Shown: positions 17,566 to 26,523, numbered from the stretch's first letter. The stretch is 64,000 nt of DNA from Helicobacter canis (GCF_900451095.1 NZ_UGHV01000001.1:1426001-1490000); one strand, 5' to 3'. Made by a program: numbers and translations. Notes: a model not told the origin generated them from the letters alone.

Positions 17566-18192
17566 TCAGCCCTGCGTGCTAGAATCCAAACATTGCTCAA
17601 GCTTAGAGCAAAGAGCTAGGATCTGTGTCTTTTTGGCATAAAAGCTATTGGTATTAGCGATTAAATGCGCGCTTGAGTGCAGGATCGTTTCTACTTCGAT
17701 GAGATTGTTTTGGCGCATTGTATCGCCTGTCTCTACAATATCTACTATCCCATCTGCTAGCCCTACAAGCGGAGCTAGCTCAATGGATCCATAGAGCTTG
17801 ATGATTTCTATGGGGATAGCCTTTTGTGAAAAGTGATTGAGCGTGATATGGGGCATTTTTGTAGCGATTTTGATCTTTGGCTGGAGATAGTCAATGGGCG
17901 TGTCTCTATGCTCGCCAACGATCACGCGACACTTTCCAATCCCCAAGTCAAACAAGCGCAAGACCTTGCAGGGCTGCTCTTGCAAGACATCAAGCCCCAC
18001 GACACCAATATCTGCTGCTTGATGATAGACATAAGTCGCCACATCTTGAGAGCGCACAAGCATAAAGCAAAATTCCCCCCTTTGCAAAATGAGCTTTCTA
18101 TCATCAAATGCAAATTCTTCGCCAAAAATCTGGGAGAACACACGCAGAGTATCTTTTGCTATACGACCTTTGGGGAGTGCTATTTTGATCAT
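17566..18192 (-). CDS. hisG: ATP phosphoribosyltransferase, short form
   Basis: 208 residues. MIKIALPKGRIAKDTLRVF, VRSQDVATYVYHQAADIGVVG and the PRPP-binding segment GIVDIVETGDTMRQNNL identify HisG. It catalyses the first step of histidine synthesis, joining ATP and PRPP. The protein lacks the C-terminal regulatory domain of the long form, and short HisG normally needs the HisRS-like partner HisZ, which is not in this window. Its start overlaps the coaX stop (ATGA), which implies translational coupling. Confidence 0.95.
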   Translation of the reverse strand: MIKIALPKGRIAKDTLRVFSQIFGEEFAFDDRKLILQRGEFCFMLVRSQDVATYVYHQAADIGVVGLDVLQEQPCKVLRLFDLGIGKCRVIVGEHRDTPIDYLQPKIKIATKMPHITLNHFSQKAIPIEIIKLYGSIELAPLVGLADGIVDIVETGDTMRQNNLIEVETILHSSAHLIANTNSFYAKKTQILALCSKLEQCLDSSTQG

Positions 18193-18869
18193 TCTTGCTC
18201 CTTGTTTTGCCCTTGTTTTTCTTGTATGCCTTGCTGCTTGCGCCGTTTTTGTAGGGCTTGCTCGATAGATATGCGCATACCTCGAAACACAAGCGTTTCA
18301 TCATAGATGGCTTGGGCGAAGAATTTTGCGAGATATTTGCCATCACCTCCGGTGAAATACGCCTTTTTACTCCCTATGGTGTTTTGTATGGTCAAAATAG
18401 TGCTTTTGATGACACCATAGCCGATAGCATCTTTGGTGGTATTGGGCAAAGCACTTGGCTCTAGCCCAAAGTTGATATGCCCTTGCAGAGCTGGGGAGAT
18501 TCTGGCATAGGCATTGATAAATTCATTAAACCCCGGGAGAATATAGCCGCCTTGGTGCTTGCCACCACTCATCACATCAACGGTAATAGCACTGCCCACA
18601 TCGACTACCACCCCATCGCTAACGCACAAGCACGCCGCTTTTCTATCCACGCCTAAGCCTTTGTATTGCGTGGGGAGGTGGATTATGGATTCTAGGTCAT
18701 AAGTTGTTTTGAAAGTTTTATTCAGCAGCTTTTCGTGCTGGGCATTGACACTTATGTAGTAGATTTCTTGATTGAACATATTTTTATGCAAGGATTTTGG
18801 CAGGATATGGGAGATTTTGCCATTATCCCAAAAGTGAAAATGCGTATTGCCAATATCACAAAGCAGCAT
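18189..18869 (-). CDS. coaX: Type III pantothenate kinase
   Basis: 226 residues. It is an ASKHA-fold kinase: DIGNTHFHFW (phosphate 1 loop), GLGVDRKAA, VVDVGSAITVDV (catalytic Asp region) and GGYILPG. It phosphorylates pantothenate in coenzyme A synthesis; the type III enzyme is the Helicobacter one. The last 20 residues (RRKQQGIQEKQGQNKEQE) are a hydrophilic extension. It overlaps hisG by four bases and touches the upstream lipoprotein gene. As I recall, H. pylori has the same coaX-lipoprotein order. Confidence 0.95.
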   Translation of the reverse strand: MLLCDIGNTHFHFWDNGKISHILPKSLHKNMFNQEIYYISVNAQHEKLLNKTFKTTYDLESIIHLPTQYKGLGVDRKAACLCVSDGVVVDVGSAITVDVMSGGKHQGGYILPGFNEFINAYARISPALQGHINFGLEPSALPNTTKDAIGYGVIKSTILTIQNTIGSKKAYFTGGDGKYLAKFFAQAIYDETLVFRGMRISIEQALQKRRKQQGIQEKQGQNKEQE

Positions 18870-20002
18870 TAAGGCAGTCTCTCAAAGTCGTAGTAGTATT
18901 TGTTGTAGTAAAACACACCCTTGCTGTAGAAATTAAGCTTATTAGGCGGCGTTTTGCCAAAGGTATCTTGGGTTTTATAGATTTTATGCGCAAAGTTTGA
19001 TAGCTGCACGGCTATCACATAGCCTCCGTGTGTCTCAAAGGTATAGAGTGTGTCATTTGCCATAGCTATGCCCTCTAGCTTTGCATAGTCGAATTTCTGT
19101 GTATTGACAGGGCGCAGAGTGTGGTCAAGCTGGGCTAGCATACCATCTAGGGTGAGTGCATAGAGATAGCCTTTATAAAAGAGCACATCTTTGATAGATT
19201 CATTGTAGCTAAACTCCTGCCCGGATACGATACTTATGAGCTTTTTGGGCGTGGCTGCAAAGATCCTTGTCTCATCACCATAGAGAAAGATCACATTATT
19301 GAAAAACTTTTCACTAGAGATGATGATATTGCGCTCTGGCGTGAAGCTTTTGGTGCTTACAATCAGCAGCCGTCCATCAAGCGTAGGGAATATAACAAGG
19401 GATTCTAGGAAAAGTGGCGCGGCAATTAGCTCATTCACAGCTAGCACAGAAGAGCCTTTTTGCGAGAATTTTTGCTCTTTTTTCGGGGAGTTTAGATCAA
19501 TAATACTCATAGAATTATCGCTACCGATGAGAGCTAGGAGATTGCCTTTGATACTAGCACTAAGTGCGCACATAGTTGTGGGGATCTCTAGCTCATCTTC
19601 AGCACAAGCGGTATTTCGCTCTTTGATAGGGCAAGTTTGGTTACTAAAGGCTTGCTCATCAAGCACGCTTGTGCGTATAAGATAAACACTCTCGCAACCT
19701 TTGGCAAAGATATAATACCCGCCTGATTCTCCAAGGAATCGCGATTTTTTGGGGATTTTAGCATTATAGGGGATAATGCCATCTTGTGTGATAAGCGAGC
19801 CATCTCTTAGCTCTGCGCCATAGCGATTGCTAGTAGCAATGGGAGCAGAAAATGAGCGATCAAAAATAATTGTGCCTTGCACTTGGGCTGGGGTGTAGTA
19901 TTTCTTGCTCCCACAAGCAGCTAGGATAAGGGCAGCAAGGCAGATATAGCCCCAAAGCATTGTGTATTTGCATAGAGTGTGCCATCTAAGCTGGCGGCTC
20001 AT
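18869..20002 (-). CDS. Lipoprotein with a beta-propeller-like fold
   Basis: 377 residues. A signal sequence ends in the lipobox LILAAC (Cys30), so the mature protein is lipid-anchored. The body is a series of short strands with repeated hydrophobic-Gly-Asp patterns (GNLLALIGSDNSMSIIDLNS, FPTLDGRLLIVSTKSF, GYLYALTLDGMLAQLDH), resembling a WD40 or BamB-like propeller. Homology to BamB is not certain. It sits between coaX and a membrane protein gene with end-to-start overlaps, in a run syntenic with H. pylori. Confidence 0.75.
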   Translation of the reverse strand: MSRQLRWHTLCKYTMLWGYICLAALILAACGSKKYYTPAQVQGTIIFDRSFSAPIATSNRYGAELRDGSLITQDGIIPYNAKIPKKSRFLGESGGYYIFAKGCESVYLIRTSVLDEQAFSNQTCPIKERNTACAEDELEIPTTMCALSASIKGNLLALIGSDNSMSIIDLNSPKKEQKFSQKGSSVLAVNELIAAPLFLESLVIFPTLDGRLLIVSTKSFTPERNIIISSEKFFNNVIFLYGDETRIFAATPKKLISIVSGQEFSYNESIKDVLFYKGYLYALTLDGMLAQLDHTLRPVNTQKFDYAKLEGIAMANDTLYTFETHGGYVIAVQLSNFAHKIYKTQDTFGKTPPNKLNFYSKGVFYYNKYYYDFERLP

Positions 20003-20739
20003 TTGCTAGCCCCTGTGTTTTGGGCAGAATCCACTTGTGTAGAATCTAGCTTGGTGTCGTTGCGATTATCTGTGGAGTTTGGATTCTGGGGGGTTGGATT
20101 TTGCACTTCTTTGATTGTGAGAGTATCGGCTAGCGGGTGCTTGATGATGCCATAGTGCTTCATTTGTGCAGCAAGTCCATAGAGAGTAGAATCCACTTTG
20201 ATTGTATCAAGCAGTGTGCGTGCTTCTTGAATGCTTTCATTTTGCAAGAGCAAATAAGCGCGCTGGATTATCGCTAAATCCGCCAGATCACCGCCGATCT
20301 TGTCAAGATCTTTGCGCGTTAGGCTAGCTAGATCATAGCTAGCAAGCTGCTGGACAAGTGGGTTTGCAGAGGTCGCAAGCTCTTCTAGGGCTGATTGGGT
20401 CGCTTGCGTATCGTGGGTAGAATCTCTATGGGAGAGTTGGTAGAGATCATAGAGCTCTCTTGCCTGCTCTTTTAGCTGTGTTTGTAAAAGCTCGTTGTTG
20501 GGATTTTGCAAAAATTCATCATAGAGTGCGCTAATTTTTTGCGCACGGCTTTCTTGCATAGCGTTGTAGATAGTGCGATACCCAAGCCATAGTAGCAAGA
20601 TCACTGCTAAAGCGATGAGCCAATATTTGTATTTTTTCACAAGTCGCTCGAGTTTAAAGGCATTTTCTAGCATTTTTTCATCTTGCTTAAATTCTTGTTT
20701 GATGGCATTTAGGATTTGCTGGTTTTTGTTATCTGGCAT
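19999..20739 (-). CDS. Single-pass membrane protein with a helical periplasmic domain
   Basis: 246 residues from the ATG at 20739, with AAAGGA upstream; a longer frame to 20835 would invade dut and has no ribosome binding site. The N-terminal 40 residues are charged, then KYWLIALAVILLLWLGYRTI (about 40-58) is a transmembrane segment. A helical domain follows (EFLQNPNNELLQTQLKEQAR, LADLAIIQRAYLLLQNESIQ) with TPR-like periodicity, similar to the YfgM/TPR_21 group. The last 35 residues are Asn/Thr/Asp-rich and include TAGAATC-derived peptide (KLDSTQVDSAQ). It overlaps the lipoprotein start by four bases. The YfgM resemblance suggests a role in envelope protein handling, as inference. Confidence 0.75.
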   Translation of the reverse strand: MPDNKNQQILNAIKQEFKQDEKMLENAFKLERLVKKYKYWLIALAVILLLWLGYRTIYNAMQESRAQKISALYDEFLQNPNNELLQTQLKEQARELYDLYQLSHRDSTHDTQATQSALEELATSANPLVQQLASYDLASLTRKDLDKIGGDLADLAIIQRAYLLLQNESIQEARTLLDTIKVDSTLYGLAAQMKHYGIIKHPLADTLTIKEVQNPTPQNPNSTDNRNDTKLDSTQVDSAQNTGASK

Positions 20740-20770
20740 ATATGGTCCTTTGGAGTTTTGGATTTGGGGG

Positions 20771-21220
20771 CTAGCTTTTATCTTTGGCAATACCGCTAGA
20801 GCCAAAGCCCTTGTCCCCACGCGCAGTTTGCGCAAGTGTGGCTACTTCTTCAAATGCCACTTGCACGATTGGCGCGATTACGCCCTGTGCGATTCTATCG
20901 CCTTGATTGATAGTAAAATCCTCTTTGCCGTGATTGATTAAAATCACCATAATTTCTCCGCGATAGTCGCTATCAACCGTGCCGGGTGTGTTTAGCACAG
21001 AGATTTTATGCTTGAGCGCAAGCCCACTACGAGGGCGGATTTGTAGCTCTAGCCCTTGGTCTATCTCCATAGCAAGCCCTGTGCGCACTACGCCAATATC
21101 GCCTGCTGGGATAAAAGTGGATTCTAGGGCGTGGAAGTCAAAGCCAGAAGCACCGGTGCTTTGGTAGGCGGGGATTATGGCTTGTGGGTGGAGCTTTTGC
21201 ACTTTAAGATGTGGTTGCAT
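20771..21220 (-). CDS. dut: Deoxyuridine 5'-triphosphate nucleotidohydrolase
   Basis: 149 residues with all five trimeric dUTPase motifs in order: ASGFDFHA, PRSGLA, LNTPGTVDSDYRGEI (uracil-binding hairpin), GDRIAQGVI and the C-terminal RGDKGFGSSG. It hydrolyses dUTP to dUMP and keeps uracil out of DNA. Between motifs 1 and 2 the peptide ALESTFIPAG is encoded by the dispersed AAAAGTGGATTCTAG motif inside this conserved gene. It ends 31 bp before the downstream ATG at 20739 and begins 23 bp after the end of greA. Confidence 0.97.
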   Translation of the reverse strand: MQPHLKVQKLHPQAIIPAYQSTGASGFDFHALESTFIPAGDIGVVRTGLAMEIDQGLELQIRPRSGLALKHKISVLNTPGTVDSDYRGEIMVILINHGKEDFTINQGDRIAQGVIAPIVQVAFEEVATLAQTARGDKGFGSSGIAKDKS

Positions 21221-21243
21221 TGTGTATCCTTGCCTAGATGCGA

Positions 21244-21723
21244 TTAAAATACAATTGGTTTGTAGTGGATTTTCATAATTTCAAATTCACACTCCCCGCG
21301 GGGCAGATTGATCGCTACTTCATCGCCCACCTCTTTGCCAAGAAGAGCCTTAGCTATAGGAGAGCCATAGGAGATAAGCCCCCTTGCTGTATCGCTCTCA
21401 ATGCTCCCTACAATGGTATAGGTATAAGGCTTTTGTGTATCTAAATCAATGATTTCAATCGTGCTGCCAAAGCTTACTTTATCGTGTGGCAAAGTAGAAG
21501 GATCAATGACTTGGGCGTTTGTAAGCATAGTGCTTAGATCTTTGATTCTAGCATCAATGAAAAGTTGCCTCTCTTTTGCCGCGTGGTATTCGGCATTTTC
21601 TTTCAAATCCCCGTGCTCTCTAGCAGTGTCAATCTCTTTGATGATCTTTGGTCGCTCGATTTCTTTGAGCTGTTTTAGTTCTTTGGTTAGCTTCTCATAG
21701 CCATATTGACTGATAGGTTCCAT
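21244..21723 (-). CDS. greA: Transcription elongation factor GreA
   Basis: 159 residues. An N-terminal coiled-coil (EKLTKELKQLKEIERPKIIK, then EIDTAREHGDLKENAEYHAA) carries the acidic tip residues that enter the RNA polymerase secondary channel. The C-terminal domain has VSFGSTIEIIDLDTQKPYTY and the family signature SYGSPIAKALLGKEVGDE. It rescues backtracked polymerase by stimulating transcript cleavage. It is followed by dut in the same direction. Confidence 0.97.
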   Translation of the reverse strand: MEPISQYGYEKLTKELKQLKEIERPKIIKEIDTAREHGDLKENAEYHAAKERQLFIDARIKDLSTMLTNAQVIDPSTLPHDKVSFGSTIEIIDLDTQKPYTYTIVGSIESDTARGLISYGSPIAKALLGKEVGDEVAINLPRGECEFEIMKIHYKPIVF

Positions 21724-21778
21724 TTCTCACTCCTGCAAAGCCGCAATAATACCAAAAATCCTTAAACAGCATTGCTTG

Positions 21779-23257
21779 CTACATCCACTCTAGGATCTTG
21801 CTCACTTCATCGGCTTCAAAGCATTTGATACCGCTTGGAGTGGCTTTGGGCTTTTTGGCTACTATGACCTTATCAAAGCCATAGCTTGCAAGCTCTTTTA
21901 GTCTAATGTCAATATTGCTTACTTCTCGTATGTCGCCTACAAGGGAGACTTCACCGATGAAAGCCGTGCTGGCATTAAGCGCGCGATTGCGGAAGCTTGA
22001 GATAATGCACGCAAGCACGCATAAATCCGCGCTTGGCTCGCTGATTTTAATCCCACCGGTGATATTGATAAACACATCATATCGCCCTAAAGGCAGCTCT
22101 AATTTGCGCTCTAGCAGGGCTAGGAGCATATTTAAGCGATTTAGCTCAAAGCCCGTGCTCTGCCTGCGTGGATTCCCATAGCTTTCACTCACTAGGGCTT
22201 GGATCTCTATCACTAAGGCGCGTGAGCCCTCTAGCACGACACTCACCGCACTGCCTATGGTGCTTACGCGCTTTTGGAAGAAGAGCTTTGAAGCATTTTT
22301 GGCACTATTTAAGCCATCTTGACTCATCTCAAAAATCCCTATCTCACTTGTCGTGCCAAAGCGGTTTTTAAACCCACGCAAGATTCTAAGCTCTTTGCTT
22401 GGATCGCCTTCAAAATACAGCACGCAATCCACCATATGCTCTAGGATTCTAGGACCAGCGATTGAGCCATCTTTAGTGATATGCCCGATAATCATTATGG
22501 CGATATTCTGCTCTTTGGCTAGGCGCATAAGCTCAAATGTGATCTCGCGCACTTGGCTCACAGACCCCGGAGCAGAAGAGATCTCTGGGGCATAGATTGT
22601 CTGGATAGAGTCAATAATACACAAGCGATAAGGAGTAGAATCCACTTTTTTATCACGCGTCCTAGAATCCACTTTTGAGGCATTCACCCTAGAATCCACT
22701 TTTTTATCGTCATTGCGAGCGGATTGAAAATCCCAATCCACCCTAGAATCCACTTTTGGAGAATCCACCTGCGGGGCATTCACTATGGCGTGCTTGATTG
22801 CCGCGAGATTGATCTCATTGAGTAGAAATAACCGCTCGCTTAACGCCCCTAGTCGCTGCGCACGCAAGCGGATTTGCCCGGCACTTTCCTCGCCGCTTAC
22901 ATACAGCACGCTTTGCCCATTTTGTGCTAGAGAGCCAGCGACTTTTAGCAGCAAGGTTGATTTACCAACGCCCGGATTTCCACCGATGAGATATAGCCCA
23001 CCTGGCACGATCCCCCCACCTAGCACGATGTCTAGCTCTTCTTGATAGGAGCTAAAAAAGCTATGCTCATCAATGGCGACTTGTGTGATAGCACACGGAG
23101 TGGATTCTAGTGTGCTTTCTTGCCGTAGAATCTGCTTTTGCGTATCTGTAAGCTCTAGCAAGCTATCCCAGCTATTGCACTCTGGGCATTTGCCTAGCCA
23201 TTTTGCCGTGGTATAGCCGCAATGCTGGCATTCAAAAAGGGCTGATTTTTTCGCCAT
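21779..23257 (-). CDS. radA: DNA repair protein RadA with an in-frame repeat insert
   Basis: 492 residues from the ATG at 23257, which shares its A with the ftsY stop (TAATG). It has the four-cysteine zinc finger (C10, C13, C24, C27), the Walker A loop GGNPGVGKST (92-101), LCIIDSIQT as Walker B, the RadA motif KNRFG, and a Lon-like C-terminal domain. RadA promotes branch migration during recombination. Residues about 164-208 are foreign to the family: the bases 22634-22768 are a string of TAGAATCCAC motifs and a REP-like unit, translated as VDSPKVDSRVDWDFQSARND and similar peptides. They sit in the ATPase core, just before Walker B, without breaking the frame. The protein probably tolerates this as a surface loop. 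Confidence 0.95.
   Translation of the reverse strand: MAKKSALFECQHCGYTTAKWLGKCPECNSWDSLLELTDTQKQILRQESTLESTPCAITQVAIDEHSFFSSYQEELDIVLGGGIVPGGLYLIGGNPGVGKSTLLLKVAGSLAQNGQSVLYVSGEESAGQIRLRAQRLGALSERLFLLNEINLAAIKHAIVNAPQVDSPKVDSRVDWDFQSARNDDKKVDSRVNASKVDSRTRDKKVDSTPYRLCIIDSIQTIYAPEISSAPGSVSQVREITFELMRLAKEQNIAIMIIGHITKDGSIAGPRILEHMVDCVLYFEGDPSKELRILRGFKNRFGTTSEIGIFEMSQDGLNSAKNASKLFFQKRVSTIGSAVSVVLEGSRALVIEIQALVSESYGNPRRQSTGFELNRLNMLLALLERKLELPLGRYDVFINITGGIKISEPSADLCVLACIISSFRNRALNASTAFIGEVSLVGDIREVSNIDIRLKELASYGFDKVIVAKKPKATPSGIKCFEADEVSKILEWM
22634..22768. repeat. In-frame repeat insert in radA
   Basis: 135 bases holding five TAGAATCCAC or GTGGATTCTA motifs and a shortened REP-like palindrome (22709-22740). 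The flanking sequence joins normally when it is removed. Translation gives 45 residues dominated by VDS/VDSR. Confidence 0.85.
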
Positions 23258-24129
23258 TATGCCCCACTTGTGAAAAAGCAATCAAGGAGATTTTGGATAT
23301 ATGCTTCTTTGTCAAATGGCACTAAATCGCCTTGTTTTTCTCCTATGCCAAGATAGAGTATAGGGATTTGCAAAAAATGTGAAATACTAAGGATAGCCCC
23401 GCCCTTGCTTGTGCCATCAAGCTTAGTTACGATAATGCCTTGTATCTGCACACTTTGGCTAAAGATTTTGGCTTGGGCTAGGGCAGATGAGCCTTGCGTG
23501 CCATCAAGGATTAGGACTTTGCGCACATTAGCATTTGGCGCGGCTTTTATGCAGGTGCGGTCGATTTTTTCTAGCTCTTTTTGGAGATTGGTTTGATTGT
23601 GCAATCGCCCCGCAGTATCGATGATGATATGCTGTGCTTTTCTCGCAAGCCCGGCTTGGATAGTGTCAAAAGCCAGCGCACTAGGATCGCTGCCTTGTTG
23701 AGTGGCGATAATGGGGATTTGTAGCTTTGAAGCCCAAAGTTGTAGCTGCTCTATGGCTGCTGCACGGAAAGTATCGCCAGCTCCTAGCAGCACACTTTGC
23801 CCTTGCTGTAAATAGTGGTAGGCAAGCTTGGCTATGGTGGTGGTCTTGCCCGCGCCATTTACGCCGATCACGAGGGTGATTTGCGGAGAGGTGTCAAAAG
23901 TGGATTCTAGTGGGGCTTTTGTAGAATCTGCAAAAAGCCCATAGAGCTGCTCTTGTAGCTGGGCGCGTTTGATGTGCTTGGGGAGATTGGCAAGGAGAAG
24001 TTCGACTAGATCATAGTCTATATCTGCTTCTATGAGTAGCTCTTCAAGCGTGTCTTTGTCGATTGTGTCGCTTTTGTCCGTGAAGATAGAGGCGAGATTT
24101 TGGGCGGTTTTAGCAAGGTAGGAGAGCAT
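23257..24129 (-). CDS. ftsY: Signal recognition particle receptor FtsY
   Basis: 290 residues. The NG domain is complete: helical N domain with LEELLIEADIDYDLVELLL, G1 GVNGAGKTTTIAKLA, the insertion-box GDTFRAAAIEQL, G3 DTAGRLHNQ, G4 TKLDGTSKGG and closing LGIGEKQGDL. The acidic A domain of E. coli is missing, as is usual here. It is the membrane-associated GTPase that receives SRP-ribosome complexes. It overlaps the radA start by one base and follows the lipoprotein gene after 8 bp, so all three are probably cotranscribed. Confidence 0.97.
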   Translation of the reverse strand: MLSYLAKTAQNLASIFTDKSDTIDKDTLEELLIEADIDYDLVELLLANLPKHIKRAQLQEQLYGLFADSTKAPLESTFDTSPQITLVIGVNGAGKTTTIAKLAYHYLQQGQSVLLGAGDTFRAAAIEQLQLWASKLQIPIIATQQGSDPSALAFDTIQAGLARKAQHIIIDTAGRLHNQTNLQKELEKIDRTCIKAAPNANVRKVLILDGTQGSSALAQAKIFSQSVQIQGIIVTKLDGTSKGGAILSISHFLQIPILYLGIGEKQGDLVPFDKEAYIQNLLDCFFTSGA

Positions 24130-24137
24130 TGTAGATC

Positions 24138-24923
24138 CTAGTTAGCAAGCTGTGTAATATCGCTAGAAAAGATCTCTTCTGGCACGATACCTTCATAATC
24201 TTGGTAGAAATGCTGCTTATCATCATATAGCACGAAATAGGGCAGATCAGGCTTTAATGGCGTGGATTCTAGGCTTTGGGAGCTTGGGTCAGTGCTGCTA
24301 GAATCCACTTTTTCATTAGAATCGCTTTTTTCTCTCATATCGCCTTGTGAATCGCCCCTTTCCCTAGAATCCACTTTTTCACCTTTTTCACTATGGATTC
24401 CGCCATTGTCGGCTCGCGATGACGCAGTGGCGGCGTTATCGCTAGAATCCATATCTGCACTATTAGATTCTAGGTTTTGTGCTGCTAGCAGGGCATTTGC
24501 ACGCGCTTGCTTTTGCGCTAGGAGATTGTCTAGCAAGGGGGTCTTTGAAGTATCTTGCAAGAGTGTAAAATCTATGCCTAAGTCTTTTTTGAGCGTTTGG
24601 AGGTCTTTGGAGGTTTGCCCAAAGATACCTAGGATTTGTAGATTGGCTTGATTTGCTTGGAGGTGGTTTAAATGCTCATAATACCCCTGACACGCTTGGC
24701 ATTCATCTGCTAAGAACACTAGCAGCACCACAGAATCCACCTTGCTACCATTGCGTTTAAGAAGTATGCTCTCATCATTAAGAGTGATAGCATAGGAGCT
24801 AGAGTCATCGGCTTGGAAGCTATGCTCAAAGCTTTGTTTTGTGCCATCGCTGCTGCAATTTGTAATAAGCAAGGCATATAGACATAGGCTACAAACCGCT
24901 AGAATCCGTTGTATGAAAGACAT
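24138..24923 (-). CDS. Thioredoxin-fold lipoprotein with a repeat-derived insert
   Basis: 261 residues. A lipobox (LLITNC, Cys23) follows a short signal. The fold resembles TlpA/thioredoxin: VVLLVFLADECQACQGYY has the CxxC pair C75 and C78, and ILGIFGQTSKDLQTLKKDLG is the following strand and helix. A final strand PYFVLYDDKQHFYQDYEG completes it. Residues about 150-222 are low in complexity (Ser/Asp/Glu, with VDSRERGDSQGDMREKSDSN) and come from TAGAATCC motifs and a REP-like unit at 24393-24423. The insert separates the third strand from the fourth. It probably acts as a periplasmic thiol-disulfide protein. It is cotranscribed with ftsY and radA. Confidence 0.8.
   Translation of the reverse strand: MSFIQRILAVCSLCLYALLITNCSSDGTKQSFEHSFQADDSSSYAITLNDESILLKRNGSKVDSVVLLVFLADECQACQGYYEHLNHLQANQANLQILGIFGQTSKDLQTLKKDLGIDFTLLQDTSKTPLLDNLLAQKQARANALLAAQNLESNSADMDSSDNAATASSRADNGGIHSEKGEKVDSRERGDSQGDMREKSDSNEKVDSSSTDPSSQSLESTPLKPDLPYFVLYDDKQHFYQDYEGIVPEEIFSSDITQLAN
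24258..24475. repeat. In-frame repeat insert in the thioredoxin-like gene
   Basis: This stretch contains several TAGAATCC motifs and one REP-like unit (24393-24423, ATGGATTCCGCC...CTCGCGATGAC). It is translated without a stop into a Ser/Asp-rich loop. Confidence 0.7.
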
Positions 24924-24948
24924 AGTTACTCCTTACAATCAATTTCAA

Positions 24949-26523
24949 TCAATGTGCAAACTCCACCGCGCGCACTTCGCGTATCACGCTGACTTTCACA
25001 TCACCGGGGTAGTTTAGGGTGGATTGGATTTCTTGGGCGATCTCTCTAGCAAGCACGATACTTTGAGAATCACTTATAATATCCGCACGCACGATCACGC
25101 GCAGCTCTCGCCCAGCGTTAATCGCATAGGCTTGCTTCACGCCTAGCTTATCTTGGGCGATTTTTTCTAAATCTTGCATTCTTGTTAAAAAGCTCTCTAA
25201 GACATCGCGCCTAGCCCCAGGGCGTGCGGCTGAGAGTGTGTCAGCTGCACATACTGCTGCTGCCTCTACGCTCTCAAATGCTTCATTGCCGTGGTGAGAC
25301 ATAATGGCGTTAATCACCACAGGATGCTCCTTGTAACGCTTGCAAATCTCTGCACCAAGGATTACATGATTTCCACCACCCTGATCGATTGTCAAGGCTT
25401 TGCCGATGTCGTGCAGCAATCCTGCGCGTTTTGCTAGCTTTTCATCGCCTCCAAGCTGACTAGCGATGATGCCTGCTAATTTAGCGGTCTGGATAGAATG
25501 CCCTAACGCATTTTGCCCATAGCTTGCGCGATAGCGGAGCTTGCCGATAAGCTTGGTAATCTCTGGATGCACAAAATCAACCCCCAAATCAACTAAGACA
25601 TTATTGCCTTCATCAAGGATATCTTGCTCCATTTGCTCTTCCACTCGCGCATAGACTTCTTCGATCCTAGCAGGGTGGATTCTGCCATCTTCAATAAGGA
25701 TATTGAGTGTCTTTAGGGCGATGGCTCGGCGGTAGAGATTGAAGCTACTTAGGATAATGGTCGCTGGTGTGTCATCGATGATCACATCAACTCCGCTTAT
25801 CATCTCTAGTGTTTTGATATTGCGCCCTTCTTTGCCGATGATCCTGCCTTTCATCTCATCATCTGGGAGTGTTAGGACATTGATGAGTCGCTCTGCTGCA
25901 AACTCCCCAGCATAGCGAGAAGTCGCAAGGGCTAGAATGTGATTGGCTGTTTTTTGAGCTTGGTCTTTGGCTTCTTTCTCATAGCGGCGGATAAGGTGGG
26001 CTTTTTCATCAATCAGCTCGCTTTCTAGGTTGTCTAGCAAGATATTTTTGGCTTCTTCTTTGGTCAGCCCTGTGTAGTGGCTTAGGGTTTTATTGAGCTC
26101 ATCAATAAGGCTAAGATATTGCTTTTTGATTTTTTGATTCTCTTCTTTTTGCATAAGAAGCTCGTGTCGCTCGCTTTTTATGTGGGCTTTGCTTTGCTCG
26201 ATGGCGGATTGCTCGCACTGGAGCTTGTCTTGGAGATTTTGCTCTTTGCGCTCTAGGGCGTGGAGCTTGTGTGTGTAGGACTCTTGCAGTGCGCGCTCTT
26301 TTTCTTTATGGCTTTGCTCTAAGGAGAGTTGCATATCTTTTAGCTCAAGTTGCTTTTTGTGTAGGAGATTTTGTGCTTCTAGCTCGATGGCTTGCGCTTT
26401 TGCTTTGGCTTGTTCAAGTAGATGTGTCGCATCAAGAGCGAAAAACTTTTTGCACGCTAGATAAACGCTTAATCCTACAAGAAGCCCGAATCCTAGAAAT
26501 CCTATGAGAAGAATCCACCACAT
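24949..26523 (-). CDS. rny: Ribonuclease Y
   Basis: 524 residues. An N-terminal membrane helix (ILLIGFLGFGLLVGLSVYLA) is followed by a long coiled coil (about 45-180, Gln/Glu/Lys-rich), a KH RNA-binding domain (GRIIGKEGRNIKTLEMISGV) and an HD phosphohydrolase domain (LLHDIGKA, MSHHGNEAFE). It is the membrane-bound endoribonuclease that starts mRNA decay in many bacteria lacking RNase E. The first 92 bases overlap the 3' end of the upstream cyclo-ligase gene in another frame. Confidence 0.97.
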   Translation of the reverse strand: MWWILLIGFLGFGLLVGLSVYLACKKFFALDATHLLEQAKAKAQAIELEAQNLLHKKQLELKDMQLSLEQSHKEKERALQESYTHKLHALERKEQNLQDKLQCEQSAIEQSKAHIKSERHELLMQKEENQKIKKQYLSLIDELNKTLSHYTGLTKEEAKNILLDNLESELIDEKAHLIRRYEKEAKDQAQKTANHILALATSRYAGEFAAERLINVLTLPDDEMKGRIIGKEGRNIKTLEMISGVDVIIDDTPATIILSSFNLYRRAIALKTLNILIEDGRIHPARIEEVYARVEEQMEQDILDEGNNVLVDLGVDFVHPEITKLIGKLRYRASYGQNALGHSIQTAKLAGIIASQLGGDEKLAKRAGLLHDIGKALTIDQGGGNHVILGAEICKRYKEHPVVINAIMSHHGNEAFESVEAAAVCAADTLSAARPGARRDVLESFLTRMQDLEKIAQDKLGVKQAYAINAGRELRVIVRADIISDSQSIVLAREIAQEIQSTLNYPGDVKVSVIREVRAVEFAH

